Virus record (IMG/VR): IMGVR_UViG_3300031951_000076
Span: 1-64,000 of that record
Strand: one strand, 5' to 3'
Source of the DNA: a virus
DNA: 64,000 bases
In this document: in pieces, positions 39,301 through 48,200 of the stretch
Numbering within the stretch: position 1 is the stretch's first letter
How the letters are laid out: each line of letters opens with the position of its first letter
Notes under the pieces: generated by a model
Database searches by the model: none
What the model was told of the DNA's origin: nothing
The model's input: the letters and a program-made list of their open reading frames with translations, nothing else
Program-made: the position numbers and the translations under genes

Positions 39301-39415
39301 TCATCTGCATCATAAACTGAAGAATTTGTTGTTGAGATGTTTCAGAATCTTGAGATGGTTGGTCCATTTCCATTCCATACATTGCTTTACGTAAATTGTA
39401 GTTGTTGTAATACAT
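36335..39415 (-). CDS. Gln/Met-rich cargo-type virion protein with duplicated UBA-like module, 1026 aa
   Basis: Two similar three-helix modules lie at the two ends: residues 27-78 (FMMQMKQQGFTDVQIVEELI, GMGIPDDQA) and 913-966 (MMQQQMPPEQIMQNLVQQG, VPEELAQQA). Both read helix, Q-G-[IV]-P-[DE]-[DE]-x-A, helix, like a UBA/CUE fold. Low-complexity regions follow the first (MQQQGMQQPGMQQG) and precede and follow the second. GG boxes are numerous (AWGGRVP, KEEGGEA, AYGGDVY, SEDGGAY, FEDGGFY, YAEGGMT, MYGGGMYAQGGM). CLCPEYDCKC near 670-680 adds a Cys cluster. The middle has Ser/Thr-rich and Lys/Glu-rich linkers. The protein ends in a Leu/Lys helix (EEELKELRRKGIKFEII). It lies 10 bases after the 1941-residue gene in the transcript. 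A flexible internal virion protein is likely; an exact role cannot be given. Confidence 0.7.
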   Translation of the reverse strand: MYYNNYNLRKAMYGMEMDQPSQDSETSQQQILQFMMQMKQQGFTDVQIVEELIGMGIPDDQAPGIVTAFNNQLQRQMQMKKPAGMQQQGMQQPGMQQGMMAWGGRVPRADLGMQVPMFGTGSLETLPNVENYPSYDAFKQSYDNYLNSVLTNTTTMSMEQLMDQVIAEPDTTAGAGNEETNKVIKQGNAVIVNPFSDTLDIPMPTQGTKDSIGIPTDNQINQGEQIILNDQNKTDYPWYVTGPGYLLGAYLGNKAIGYGYNKSKVPIQRRWGNVGEIDRSKLSEAELKNFKASQTAYMNEVLARGYTRGKYDINRLLENGATLEEAKEMLKDIPTKERWQEMNKTRRRPASSSSTNESESDFEIVPINEGTPTSSTSTETPTSSTSAEQENLRLPKDKETLEKQLSFLESDAGKNYYFTTNWDTNALKFEIDNDQYEIPLTEEEMKERKEIWDKWDNTPENERRANLNKNNQKIVERAIKDRKDRLSLFTSDAGTSTQTGGAETAGAETTGTETTGSTETTPKEKSKGPVAQNQKTVAELIAEAKQKGATGQFEVFNNQQEAQRIEEERVRAENEKQATENKTKEQIEQEKKDQKRRENAANYQKRQQAGKNKGKKGRRKEEGGEAGPFIPQYGDISYGANLPKYGLGSDYSVNYAYGGDVYETAGQVDNCLCPEYDCKCPPGYNVRKGREKAAADLVSQGYTEHMTPFYNDLFGYVNKGVRSDGTVSPFRALAGSVGATLAHPEVWFRKRHNIPEDVAYSNQNPYGQTPYTYNIFGREHTWYPDQYVKPIPKKERRSDDPFPSNRKLNRMQRKMDRQIQRGIKRQGDCWGGNCYENSEMTMSEDGGAYTGTWNGNQGFEDGGFYNPFQPVNPLSRFVYAEGGMTPEEAMMMQQQGAAAPEQGMPPQQGEQASQISEEQMQQVVQMVIQMMQQQMPPEQIMQNLVQQGVPEELAQQAVEMVMQQIQASQQGAGPAQPQQQAPPQQMPMGMYGGGMYAQGGMVGQEMEVTEEELKELRRKGIKFEII

Positions 39416-39425
39416 ATAATTTTAT

Positions 39426-42400
39426 TTATTGTTTCTTTGAACTATTTAAAATTTGTTCTAAAATACTTTGATATTCTGGATTTGTTTTTAAAACAAAAGC
39501 ATTATTTTTAAAATCGTATAATTGTCTATTTTTTTTGTTTAAGTTAAAATCACTTTTTAAATAATCATCAACTAATTTTCCATCAGAAGTTCTTGTATCA
39601 ATAGTAAATATTTTACCATTAAGATTAAGATTATAACTAGTATCTCTACCCTGCGCATACGCAGTTGGAAATTCTATTTTCTTTGGAACTACAACAGGTT
39701 TATATTCTGGAGTTGATTTTGTTTCTGTACTTGTTGTATTGGCTCCTGTACCTGTAGTACTTATTGTACTTGTATTAGTTGGCGTAACTGTAGTTGGTTT
39801 AGTAGATGGTGATCTATGTATACTTGGATCATAAAATTTTTCACTTATAGGATCCCACATAAATTCAAAAGGAGCTGTTCCAGTTGCTTCCTGCCAACCA
39901 TAATCACCTATTCTAAAAGCAGGTGCACCTGATCTACCAAAACCTGTCATTGCTGTAGCTGGTCCCCAATAAGCGTTATGTACAAATCTAACAGGTGTAC
40001 CTGCGAATGTCATACCTTTACCCAAGAGATTTTTTCCACTATAATTTCCTAGAATATCTCTACTAGCATTTATAATTGATGTTCCAGGTGCTTTAGCAAA
40101 TTGTCTAATACCAGCTGTTGAACCAACACCTCCCACTGGTGTACTCAAAAATCCTTGAAACCCTACGTTAGCTGCATTTAAAAAAACATTACCAGCTCCA
40201 TATAAACTAGGATCTTTATAAAAATTTTTTCCAGAAGTTACAAGATCTCTGCCTGCTTGTTCTACAACTGGTAAATTTTGAAATCCTAAAAGACCTGGAT
40301 TTTGTTTTCTATCACTTCTCTCATACATCATCGCCTCCTGTGAATTTATATCTTCACCATAATTATTATAAACAGGATTAGGTTCTCCAACTTTATTTGC
40401 AAGATATCTAGTTCCTTTTGCAACATCCATTAGTGTACCTGTTGCAATATCACCTACAAAATTTGTTACAGGTGAATACCAGGCATTTGATTTACCTGCT
40501 CCAGTAGCATTTCTATAATTATTTCCAAACTCACTTGTATTAAAGAAATTTTTTACAAAGTCATTACTATTATATAGCTTTTGTAAATTTGGTGCATATT
40601 GTTTCCAATCTTGTTCTGATGTATAACCTGCACTTCTTTGTGTAATACCTTGAACAGCATTTCTTAATCTGTCATCTGTCCAGTCACTATATTGACCTGG
40701 TTTAATTAACCAACCATCACCATAACCAGTCGCACGCAATCCGTTTTTATGAATATATTGCAAAGTTTCATTTAACTTTTGTTCTACTGGATCTCCTGTT
40801 TCTGGATTAGTTTGACTATACATTCCATATCCACGACTTGGATCGCTTTCAGGACGTTTTTTCTCAAGATCTACATTTTTATAATATGGACTATTTTTAT
40901 AAAACTCTTCAGCACCCTGTGGAATAACTACACTTGGACCAACAACTAACGGCAATTTATTTTTATCTGCAAAATTACCAGCCATTCTTTTAGAATCTGT
41001 AGTGAAAGCACCTTTTTTATTTGTTTGAAAAACATTTACATCTAATTCATCATAGTATACACAGTTTCCATCTACATTAATTCTTAATCTACCGTTTTCA
41101 TCTGGAGGACATTGAAACTCTTTTTCTTTTCTATTATACTTAGGTAATTCATCTTTACCACCATACATATATACTTCATCAAAATATTTCCCAAGTTCTT
41201 CTTCTGTTGGTTGAACATATTCAATTTCAACACCTTGTGGCGTATACTTAGGTTTACCTGTAGGAGCCATTGGATCTTCAAAATTCCATTCAAGATTACT
41301 TGGTGTTTGATAAAACGAAGGCCACGGTTTATTCATGCGCTGCTTTATCCACAATGCTTTTCTTTCTTCATAAGGAAGGTCATCAGCAGAAATAACAATT
41401 TCTTGTAATTGTTTAATGTCTTTATAATCTGGAGGTAATGTAGTTGTTGAAGTTAATTCAAAGCCATTAAATGCTTTTGGTAAAAACTTTTTTAACTGCC
41501 CACCTTGTTTCTTTTGTTCTATTGCTCCTGCTGTTTTCATTCCCAATCCTAATGTTGTTGCACCAAGCCCTATTTGATTTAAAGATTTTATTAATGCAGG
41601 CATATTAAAATCTTTTACATTAACTCCAAAAAGATAACTATGACCTTCTTTTATCATATCTTGTAATCCTTTTTCAATTTCTGGAATATCTTTTTCTGTA
41701 TAAACTCTATCTCCTTTAATATCTTTTAATTTATCAATTCTTAGTTCATTTTGTACAGCAAATACTTCTTCTTCTGGCATTCCAAAATTATTCTTTTTTA
41801 TCATTGGGCTCCAAGCTTCACCAGCAATTTCTTTTTCAGCATCTGTAGCTTCAAGTCTAATAGATCTACTGTGGGTTGTTTCATGCAGAGCATCTGTGTA
41901 TGCAGATGTTGAAGGAATATTACTAGTATATGGTGCATTTTTATTTACTAGTACAACATCATTTAAATCTCCATAACCTCTTGCTCCATATTGACCAGGT
42001 TGTTCTCCTAAATACTGTTCTATTGAAAGACTTGGATTATGTTTTAATCTATAAGCTTCATATAATTTAAGTGCTTCTGGATCATCAATAAATCTTGCTT
42101 GTTGATTAGTTACTGAAAAATCTGGAAGTTTTACAGCTCCTACTTGTCTAGGTCTAAACGCTTCAAGTTTTGCTCTATTTGCTGGAGACTGAGAAAAAAT
42201 TGTAGCATCTTGATTTGCTCTAGCAATATCTGCATCTAGTAAAGCATTTGATTCTATTTTAATAGGTTTAAATGTTGAAGGATTAAACTTATAAGCATTT
42301 TTTACAGCCCCTTGTGTAAGATATTCACCTACTCTTGGAGCAGCTTTTGCAATACCTTTAATTCCTGCACTAATAGCGGCTTCTAATAATGTACCTACCT

Positions 42401-45251
42401 CAATAGCTTTTAAAATTTTATCAGCTTCTGCTCTTTTCTTATCTATGTATTCTTGACTGTGTCCAGCACCCTCCATAAACCCTAAATCCTTTCTACGTTT
42501 GTTTACTTGTTCTGTGAACTCTCTAGCTTTTTGTTTTTCTTTTTCTGTTCTTGTATCTGGACCAATTGTTGTTCTTGTTCTTGCTGCTTGTTCCTTTTTT
42601 TGTTTTAATCTAGCAGCACCAACTATTTCAGCCATTATTCGCTCATTACTCTTAATACCTGTTTGTTGAGCAATATCACCCTGACGCATGGCTTTTTCTT
42701 GAGCAGCAATAGACATTTTTAGATCAGCAAGAGTGCCACATTGACCATTAGGTAGCTGAATTTGTGGTTCACCATTTGGACCAGGAGGACATTTGACTTC
42801 ACCTCTTGTTTGAAACTTAGGTAGTGACCCACCTTTATCATATATATTACCACCAAAAGCTTTATTTTGTTTTTCATTAATATATTGACCAACTTGTGCA
42901 GGTGTTATTTCATAATCAGATTGTATATCATAATCACTTGGCGCATATTCAGTTCTTAGTCTTCCACCAGCTGACGTATATTTGTCGTATTGATCGCTTC
43001 TTATTAATTGATTTGTTCCAGGTATACGCTTATAATAAATTCTTCCTTCTATTTCAAATGGTTTATTAAATTTATCAGCTATATCACCAACTACAACATT
43101 TTTATCCATAGCTTTTAAAATATTTTCACCAACATGCTTATTATTTATTTTAAAATCTTTAATCTTTTGGTAATTTTTTGGAGACATGTGCTTAAATGCA
43201 AATTCATTTGCATTTAATTTATAAGTATCTAAATCCCAAATATCATTATACTGAAAATACTGACCTTTATCATCTTCTCCTTTTGTTACAGTGTGCTTAC
43301 CCATGATCAAGTCTCCAAAAGGCTTAATAAAACTTTCTTCACCACCAACATGTTTTTCTTTTTCATCTTCAGGTTCAGGTGCTCCATATATTTTTACAAG
43401 TTCATCAAAATCTTCTTGTGTTATGATTATAGGAAATGCTTCTTTATAATCATTTATTTCAAAAGCACCTTTTTTATATCTAGAAGGACTAAAAGAATTA
43501 CGTGTTTGAGGTAATCCTAAATAAAGTCTAAAAGCATCATGTTCTGCAGTAGCAACTCTATCATCATAATCATTAAAAATTATTTTACCATTTTCTTTAC
43601 TATCTTTTCCAGTTAAAGCAAGCGATGCAACTCGCACTGGATCAATAGCATACCCAGCAGTTGTATTTAATTTTCCTAAGTTCAATCTTGTTTCATTAGG
43701 ATTATAAACACGTTGATCGCTAGTTATACCATATTGTTGCATTTCTTGAGCATCAGTTCCACCCCATCCTGTTGTGTATCTTTTATTACCCCACATAAAT
43801 TCTTTTTCACCTGCTCTCTTAGCTCTTTCATAAGCTCCTTCAAACGTATATTTTGAATAGTCATCAACACCCCAGTTAAAAGGATTTACATAACTAAGCC
43901 AATTTCTATCTTGTCGTTTTGGTCCTGTAACAACTACATCTTCTTCATTTTTTACAAAATCATCACCCATCTTTTCATAGTTCCCTTGCTGAAGTTGACT
44001 TTCTGTAGGAACATAGTATTGACTTGGACTAATTGTTGTTGTTTGTGTTGTTTGAAAACCAGTATATCCACCTGGTGCAAATTTTTGTTTTTGACCTCCT
44101 TTTTCTTTAAAGAAGTCAAATATATTAGATGCTTGAGGATTATTTTGTTGTTCTTGTAATTTTTCAATTTCTTTTTTAGATAAAACAAAATTCATCCTAA
44201 ACATGTCGTTCTTAGTAGGATCACCTTCAGGATTAGCTACTTCAGTTGATCTAACTTTATTTCTTAAATTTTGATATAAATTATCACCTTTAAAGTTTTT
44301 TTCACCTGTATTCCAATCGTATACATCTGTATAATAAACATCACCTGTTTGTGGATCTGTCCAGTATCTTCCTCTACCAATCGTACTTGCTAATGTAAAA
44401 CCTGGATTAGACAAACTTTTCCAAACTAATTCACCTTTACCGATTTTTCCTTTATTAAACCAATTTGTAAAATCATCTGCTGAACCATATCCTAATCCAC
44501 CATAATCTGTATATTCTGTACCTGAATTATCTAAACCAGTTCTTTTTTTAGAGTTTTGAATAACATTCCAAAGAATTAATTTTTGCTCATCTGTCAAAGA
44601 TTCATTGTTCATTCTAGCATCACCAAATACTTGTTTAGCTAACATTTGAGAAACATTCGCTGGTACAGGCATCAAATTTCTAAATGTATTTGCGCCACTT
44701 GCATCTACGTTTGTATAAGTATTATCTTTAAAACTTACTCTTTTATTTTTTGATTTAGTTTGTTTTTTATTTAGTCCTGCAGAATTTTGAATTTGTGTAT
44801 TTGTAAGTACAACAGGTTTTTGAATATTTGGTCTTGTACTTTCTGCAACAATTCTACTTTCTGGAAACTTCTTTCTTTTTTCTTCTTCTCTTTTTCGCAT
44901 TTCCATTAAAATAGAAGAAGCTGTTTGAGGTTTCATTGTGGTTGTAAATGTTGTTTTAAAACCACCTGGTTCAAAATTAGTTAATACATCTTTCTTGTAA
45001 TTTCTCTTACCATATATACCAGCAAAGGATTCGCCACCTTGTTTAGCAGGCATTAAAAAACCACCATTAAAAAATCTAAGTTTAGGATCTACACGCTGTT
45101 CAGGTTCAGAACTTTCAAAAATTCTTTTACGAAAAGCATATCCATTATCACCACCTAATTCTAAATTTGGCAATAAACTTCTTTCAGCTGTTTTTTGTTT
45201 TGTTAGCTTCTGATGATAATAGTTAGATAATATTGAATCATTTTTTTTCAT
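39426..45251 (-). CDS. Large cargo-type virion protein with HETTH peptidase motif, 1941 aa
   Basis: The start ATG shares one base with the TAA of the muzzle-like gene (TAATG), so the two are translationally coupled. The protein is a mosaic of short domains joined by GG boxes (LELGGDN, FNGGFLM, AKQGGESF, KEKGGQK, FAPGGYTGF, KAFGGNIYDKGGSLPKF, KKQGGQLKKF, MYGGKDELPKY). Two two-Cys loops (CPPGPNGEPQIQLPNGQC near 820-840; CPPDENGRLRINVDGNC near 1380-1395) mirror those in the 1125-residue protein. A zinc-peptidase motif HETTH lies at 1123-1127, with GEAW and MPEEEVFAVQNE downstream offering a third ligand. Gly-rich hydrophobic helices (LLEAAISAGIKGIAKAA; TPVGGVGSTAGI) could contact membranes. The last 200 residues include a Thr/Ser linker. 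Predicted to be packaged and ejected; the peptidase may mature other cargo or cut cell wall or envelope. Confidence 0.72.
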   Translation of the reverse strand: MKKNDSILSNYYHQKLTKQKTAERSLLPNLELGGDNGYAFRKRIFESSEPEQRVDPKLRFFNGGFLMPAKQGGESFAGIYGKRNYKKDVLTNFEPGGFKTTFTTTMKPQTASSILMEMRKREEEKRKKFPESRIVAESTRPNIQKPVVLTNTQIQNSAGLNKKQTKSKNKRVSFKDNTYTNVDASGANTFRNLMPVPANVSQMLAKQVFGDARMNNESLTDEQKLILWNVIQNSKKRTGLDNSGTEYTDYGGLGYGSADDFTNWFNKGKIGKGELVWKSLSNPGFTLASTIGRGRYWTDPQTGDVYYTDVYDWNTGEKNFKGDNLYQNLRNKVRSTEVANPEGDPTKNDMFRMNFVLSKKEIEKLQEQQNNPQASNIFDFFKEKGGQKQKFAPGGYTGFQTTQTTTISPSQYYVPTESQLQQGNYEKMGDDFVKNEEDVVVTGPKRQDRNWLSYVNPFNWGVDDYSKYTFEGAYERAKRAGEKEFMWGNKRYTTGWGGTDAQEMQQYGITSDQRVYNPNETRLNLGKLNTTAGYAIDPVRVASLALTGKDSKENGKIIFNDYDDRVATAEHDAFRLYLGLPQTRNSFSPSRYKKGAFEINDYKEAFPIIITQEDFDELVKIYGAPEPEDEKEKHVGGEESFIKPFGDLIMGKHTVTKGEDDKGQYFQYNDIWDLDTYKLNANEFAFKHMSPKNYQKIKDFKINNKHVGENILKAMDKNVVVGDIADKFNKPFEIEGRIYYKRIPGTNQLIRSDQYDKYTSAGGRLRTEYAPSDYDIQSDYEITPAQVGQYINEKQNKAFGGNIYDKGGSLPKFQTRGEVKCPPGPNGEPQIQLPNGQCGTLADLKMSIAAQEKAMRQGDIAQQTGIKSNERIMAEIVGAARLKQKKEQAARTRTTIGPDTRTEKEKQKAREFTEQVNKRRKDLGFMEGAGHSQEYIDKKRAEADKILKAIEVGTLLEAAISAGIKGIAKAAPRVGEYLTQGAVKNAYKFNPSTFKPIKIESNALLDADIARANQDATIFSQSPANRAKLEAFRPRQVGAVKLPDFSVTNQQARFIDDPEALKLYEAYRLKHNPSLSIEQYLGEQPGQYGARGYGDLNDVVLVNKNAPYTSNIPSTSAYTDALHETTHSRSIRLEATDAEKEIAGEAWSPMIKKNNFGMPEEEVFAVQNELRIDKLKDIKGDRVYTEKDIPEIEKGLQDMIKEGHSYLFGVNVKDFNMPALIKSLNQIGLGATTLGLGMKTAGAIEQKKQGGQLKKFLPKAFNGFELTSTTTLPPDYKDIKQLQEIVISADDLPYEERKALWIKQRMNKPWPSFYQTPSNLEWNFEDPMAPTGKPKYTPQGVEIEYVQPTEEELGKYFDEVYMYGGKDELPKYNRKEKEFQCPPDENGRLRINVDGNCVYYDELDVNVFQTNKKGAFTTDSKRMAGNFADKNKLPLVVGPSVVIPQGAEEFYKNSPYYKNVDLEKKRPESDPSRGYGMYSQTNPETGDPVEQKLNETLQYIHKNGLRATGYGDGWLIKPGQYSDWTDDRLRNAVQGITQRSAGYTSEQDWKQYAPNLQKLYNSNDFVKNFFNTSEFGNNYRNATGAGKSNAWYSPVTNFVGDIATGTLMDVAKGTRYLANKVGEPNPVYNNYGEDINSQEAMMYERSDRKQNPGLLGFQNLPVVEQAGRDLVTSGKNFYKDPSLYGAGNVFLNAANVGFQGFLSTPVGGVGSTAGIRQFAKAPGTSIINASRDILGNYSGKNLLGKGMTFAGTPVRFVHNAYWGPATAMTGFGRSGAPAFRIGDYGWQEATGTAPFEFMWDPISEKFYDPSIHRSPSTKPTTVTPTNTSTISTTGTGANTTSTETKSTPEYKPVVVPKKIEFPTAYAQGRDTSYNLNLNGKIFTIDTRTSDGKLVDDYLKSDFNLNKKNRQLYDFKNNAFVLKTNPEYQSILEQILNSSKKQ

Positions 45252-48200
45252 TACCTTGGAGATTTCAAAAGTTTTTGATTCGATAACTTTAATATATATT
45301 TTACATCGCCACTATTAAACTTTCTCATAAACACTCTATTCACATGATGTCTAAATTTCTTACGTTCAATTACTGATTTATTATAATTAACATATAATGG
45401 ATTAATTGTATATACATAGCCATTAGCTGATGTATTAAACATAGGGATGTTTACAGGATTATACTCACCTCTATTATTTGTTATATCCCAAAATTGATTA
45501 AATCTATATTTATTTTCTTCTTTAGAAAATTGAATAGATATTGAATTAGGTGATGTATTAATCCTTGGATATGTAAGCATACCTAACGGATCGTTTTTTG
45601 ATTTTAAAAAAAGCTGTAGCAATCCTGAAATTTGTTCTGAATTATAAACAACAGCTTGATCAAAATTATCATCTAAAACATGAAATTTATCTTTACAATT
45701 ATTATGATATTTATACGCCTCAAGTAAATATTCAACACTTCTTACTGTGTTCACTTGTTGACCTGTCGCTGATATAAATTCAACTTCAAATGGATACGAT
45801 ACACCATAAAAATTACAATAGCTATTACATGTAGTATTATGATACCAAAGCGTATTATTCTTAGCTGTTAAAAAATGATTTTTTGTTGGTATTACAAAAG
45901 TAGGTACCCAATCATGAAAACTTATCCACGCTTCAGCTTTTGTATCATAACTAGCCGTCCAACTTGCATCTTCAAAATACGTTGTATTTGTAAGTGCAAT
46001 TTGCGTAGTGGCATTTAAATAAAAATTACCATCTAAATCATATGGTTCACCTGTATCAGGATGTTGGTATGTTAAAGTAACTTTAGGTCTAAAGTCTCTT
46101 TTGGAAAGATACAAAACTTCTGTGACATTATCATATATCATTGTAATACCAACACCTCTTACTATATTATCATACAATGGATAATTAGGGAACTGTAGTA
46201 ACAACTGAGATGGTAAGTACATAGAAAACCACCAACGCATACCTGTTGCTGATATTTCTTTCATTCTACCTGTATATTGAAAAACCTTACCTTGATTTTG
46301 ACTTACCCAAAATACACCTTTTGTTGTATTCACTGAAGCATATCTACTTTGATTTGATCCGTATTCAAAAGGTGCATCTGTGTTTACAATTGATTGTAAT
46401 TGGTTTTGACCAGTTTCAAAAAGCTTACCATCACCAACAGTTATCTTTGCATTTGAACCATCAAGTTGTAACTCTTCCACACCCATAAATGACAAAGGAC
46501 TTTCAGTTTGCATCATAAATAATGCACCTGTTTTATTTATAGGTTTTATAGATGTAACACGAGCTATAAATTCTTTATAGTTGTTTACCAAAAAAGCTCT
46601 CCAATTATCTTTCTTACTATCTATTTGTTGAGGTAATGAATATATAACTTTATTTGCACTATACTTATAGCAATTTGCTGAAATAAAAGGATCATAATCT
46701 CTAGGTAAAACATTACCCCATGAGATATTACTATTGAATAGTTTTGAAACACTTAATGAGTAATCATATTTATAATAGTTTCCATTCTTTATAACATCAC
46801 TTCTAAACATTCCATTATAATCAGTAAATCTGTAAAGATCATAATGTCTCTTAGAAACCTCTATTTCCCAATCTCTATATGCAGTATTTACTTCTGATTC
46901 ACAATAAAAAACTCTAACACCTGAATTAAACAAATAAAAATAACCTCTTGCAACATAAAAAGTACCCATAAATATATCGTCCAATCTTCTAAAACTACCT
47001 GCTGTTTGCCAAAGTTGCCCATGAAGAAATTGTGTGTTTGCCCAGAATCTAGGCCATGGTACATTTGCATATTTTGTGTAATCAATATCTGAACCAGCTC
47101 CTTCAAATTCACCCATTAACCATGTATTAAAAAAGAACATTGTATTCTTTTCAGAGAAAGGATTTATGTATGTATCCCCACCAAATACTGTTTCAGTTGT
47201 TCTATATTTAATAATTGTTGCATTAGGTTGAGTTATATCTAATGTAAAAATACAATTAGAAATAGGTAGTTGTTTTACTGTTTCTAACTGACCATACTGA
47301 CTTGGTAAAGCATACTTTAATGCACCATACCATGACGATATATTACTTTTAATTTGTGTTTCTAATTCTGAACGACCTGCACCATTTACTTCTGATTTAA
47401 GAAAACGACTGTTATCTGAAATTGTAGGATCAGCTATATCTGCAGCAGCAGTACCATTAGTTACATCAAGTACAACATATCTACTTCTAAATAAATTATT
47501 TATTTGATATTGTGTATTAAATTGTTGTATACCATTCCCTACATAATATGCTGAATTGATTCTTCGTCTTTGATTACCAGCAATATTATTAGGTTTTATT
47601 TGATCATAAATACCGTATGAATCATACTGACAAGAATATTGTCTATATGGTATTAAACCAATTATAAGTTTATAAAATTGCTCTTGAAGTGTCATTTGTT
47701 GATAAACAAATAAAATAAGTTGTAGAGCAACATTATAACCATTGATAGCATCATTTGCAAGATTTCTTTCTTTTGTTGTAATAGATGAGCTTGTAGCATT
47801 ATCATCACCATCAATGTTCCAAAAACCTTCACCTGTTTGTGGTGTACTAATTGCACCTCCACCTATTTGATTACTAAACGTAGTAAAAGATCCATATACT
47901 TGTGCTTGCAATCCAAAATTACCACCACTAAGAGCATCACCTTTAATTTCTAAAGGTTTTTGATGACCATAATTTACATCATAACGCTTCTTTAAAAATA
48001 TATTTTGATTAATATTTACTTCATTATCATTAGCAAAATTCCAATCAAAATCAGGACCATGTTTACCAGCTAATGCAGTAAATAAACTAGTAACTCCTAC
48101 AAAACGTGATAATAGTGTAATAAAATCACTTAAAAAATCAGAAATAAATTTAAACTTAGGATGCTTGTACGGTATCTTAAATTGACCATAAGCATTACCA

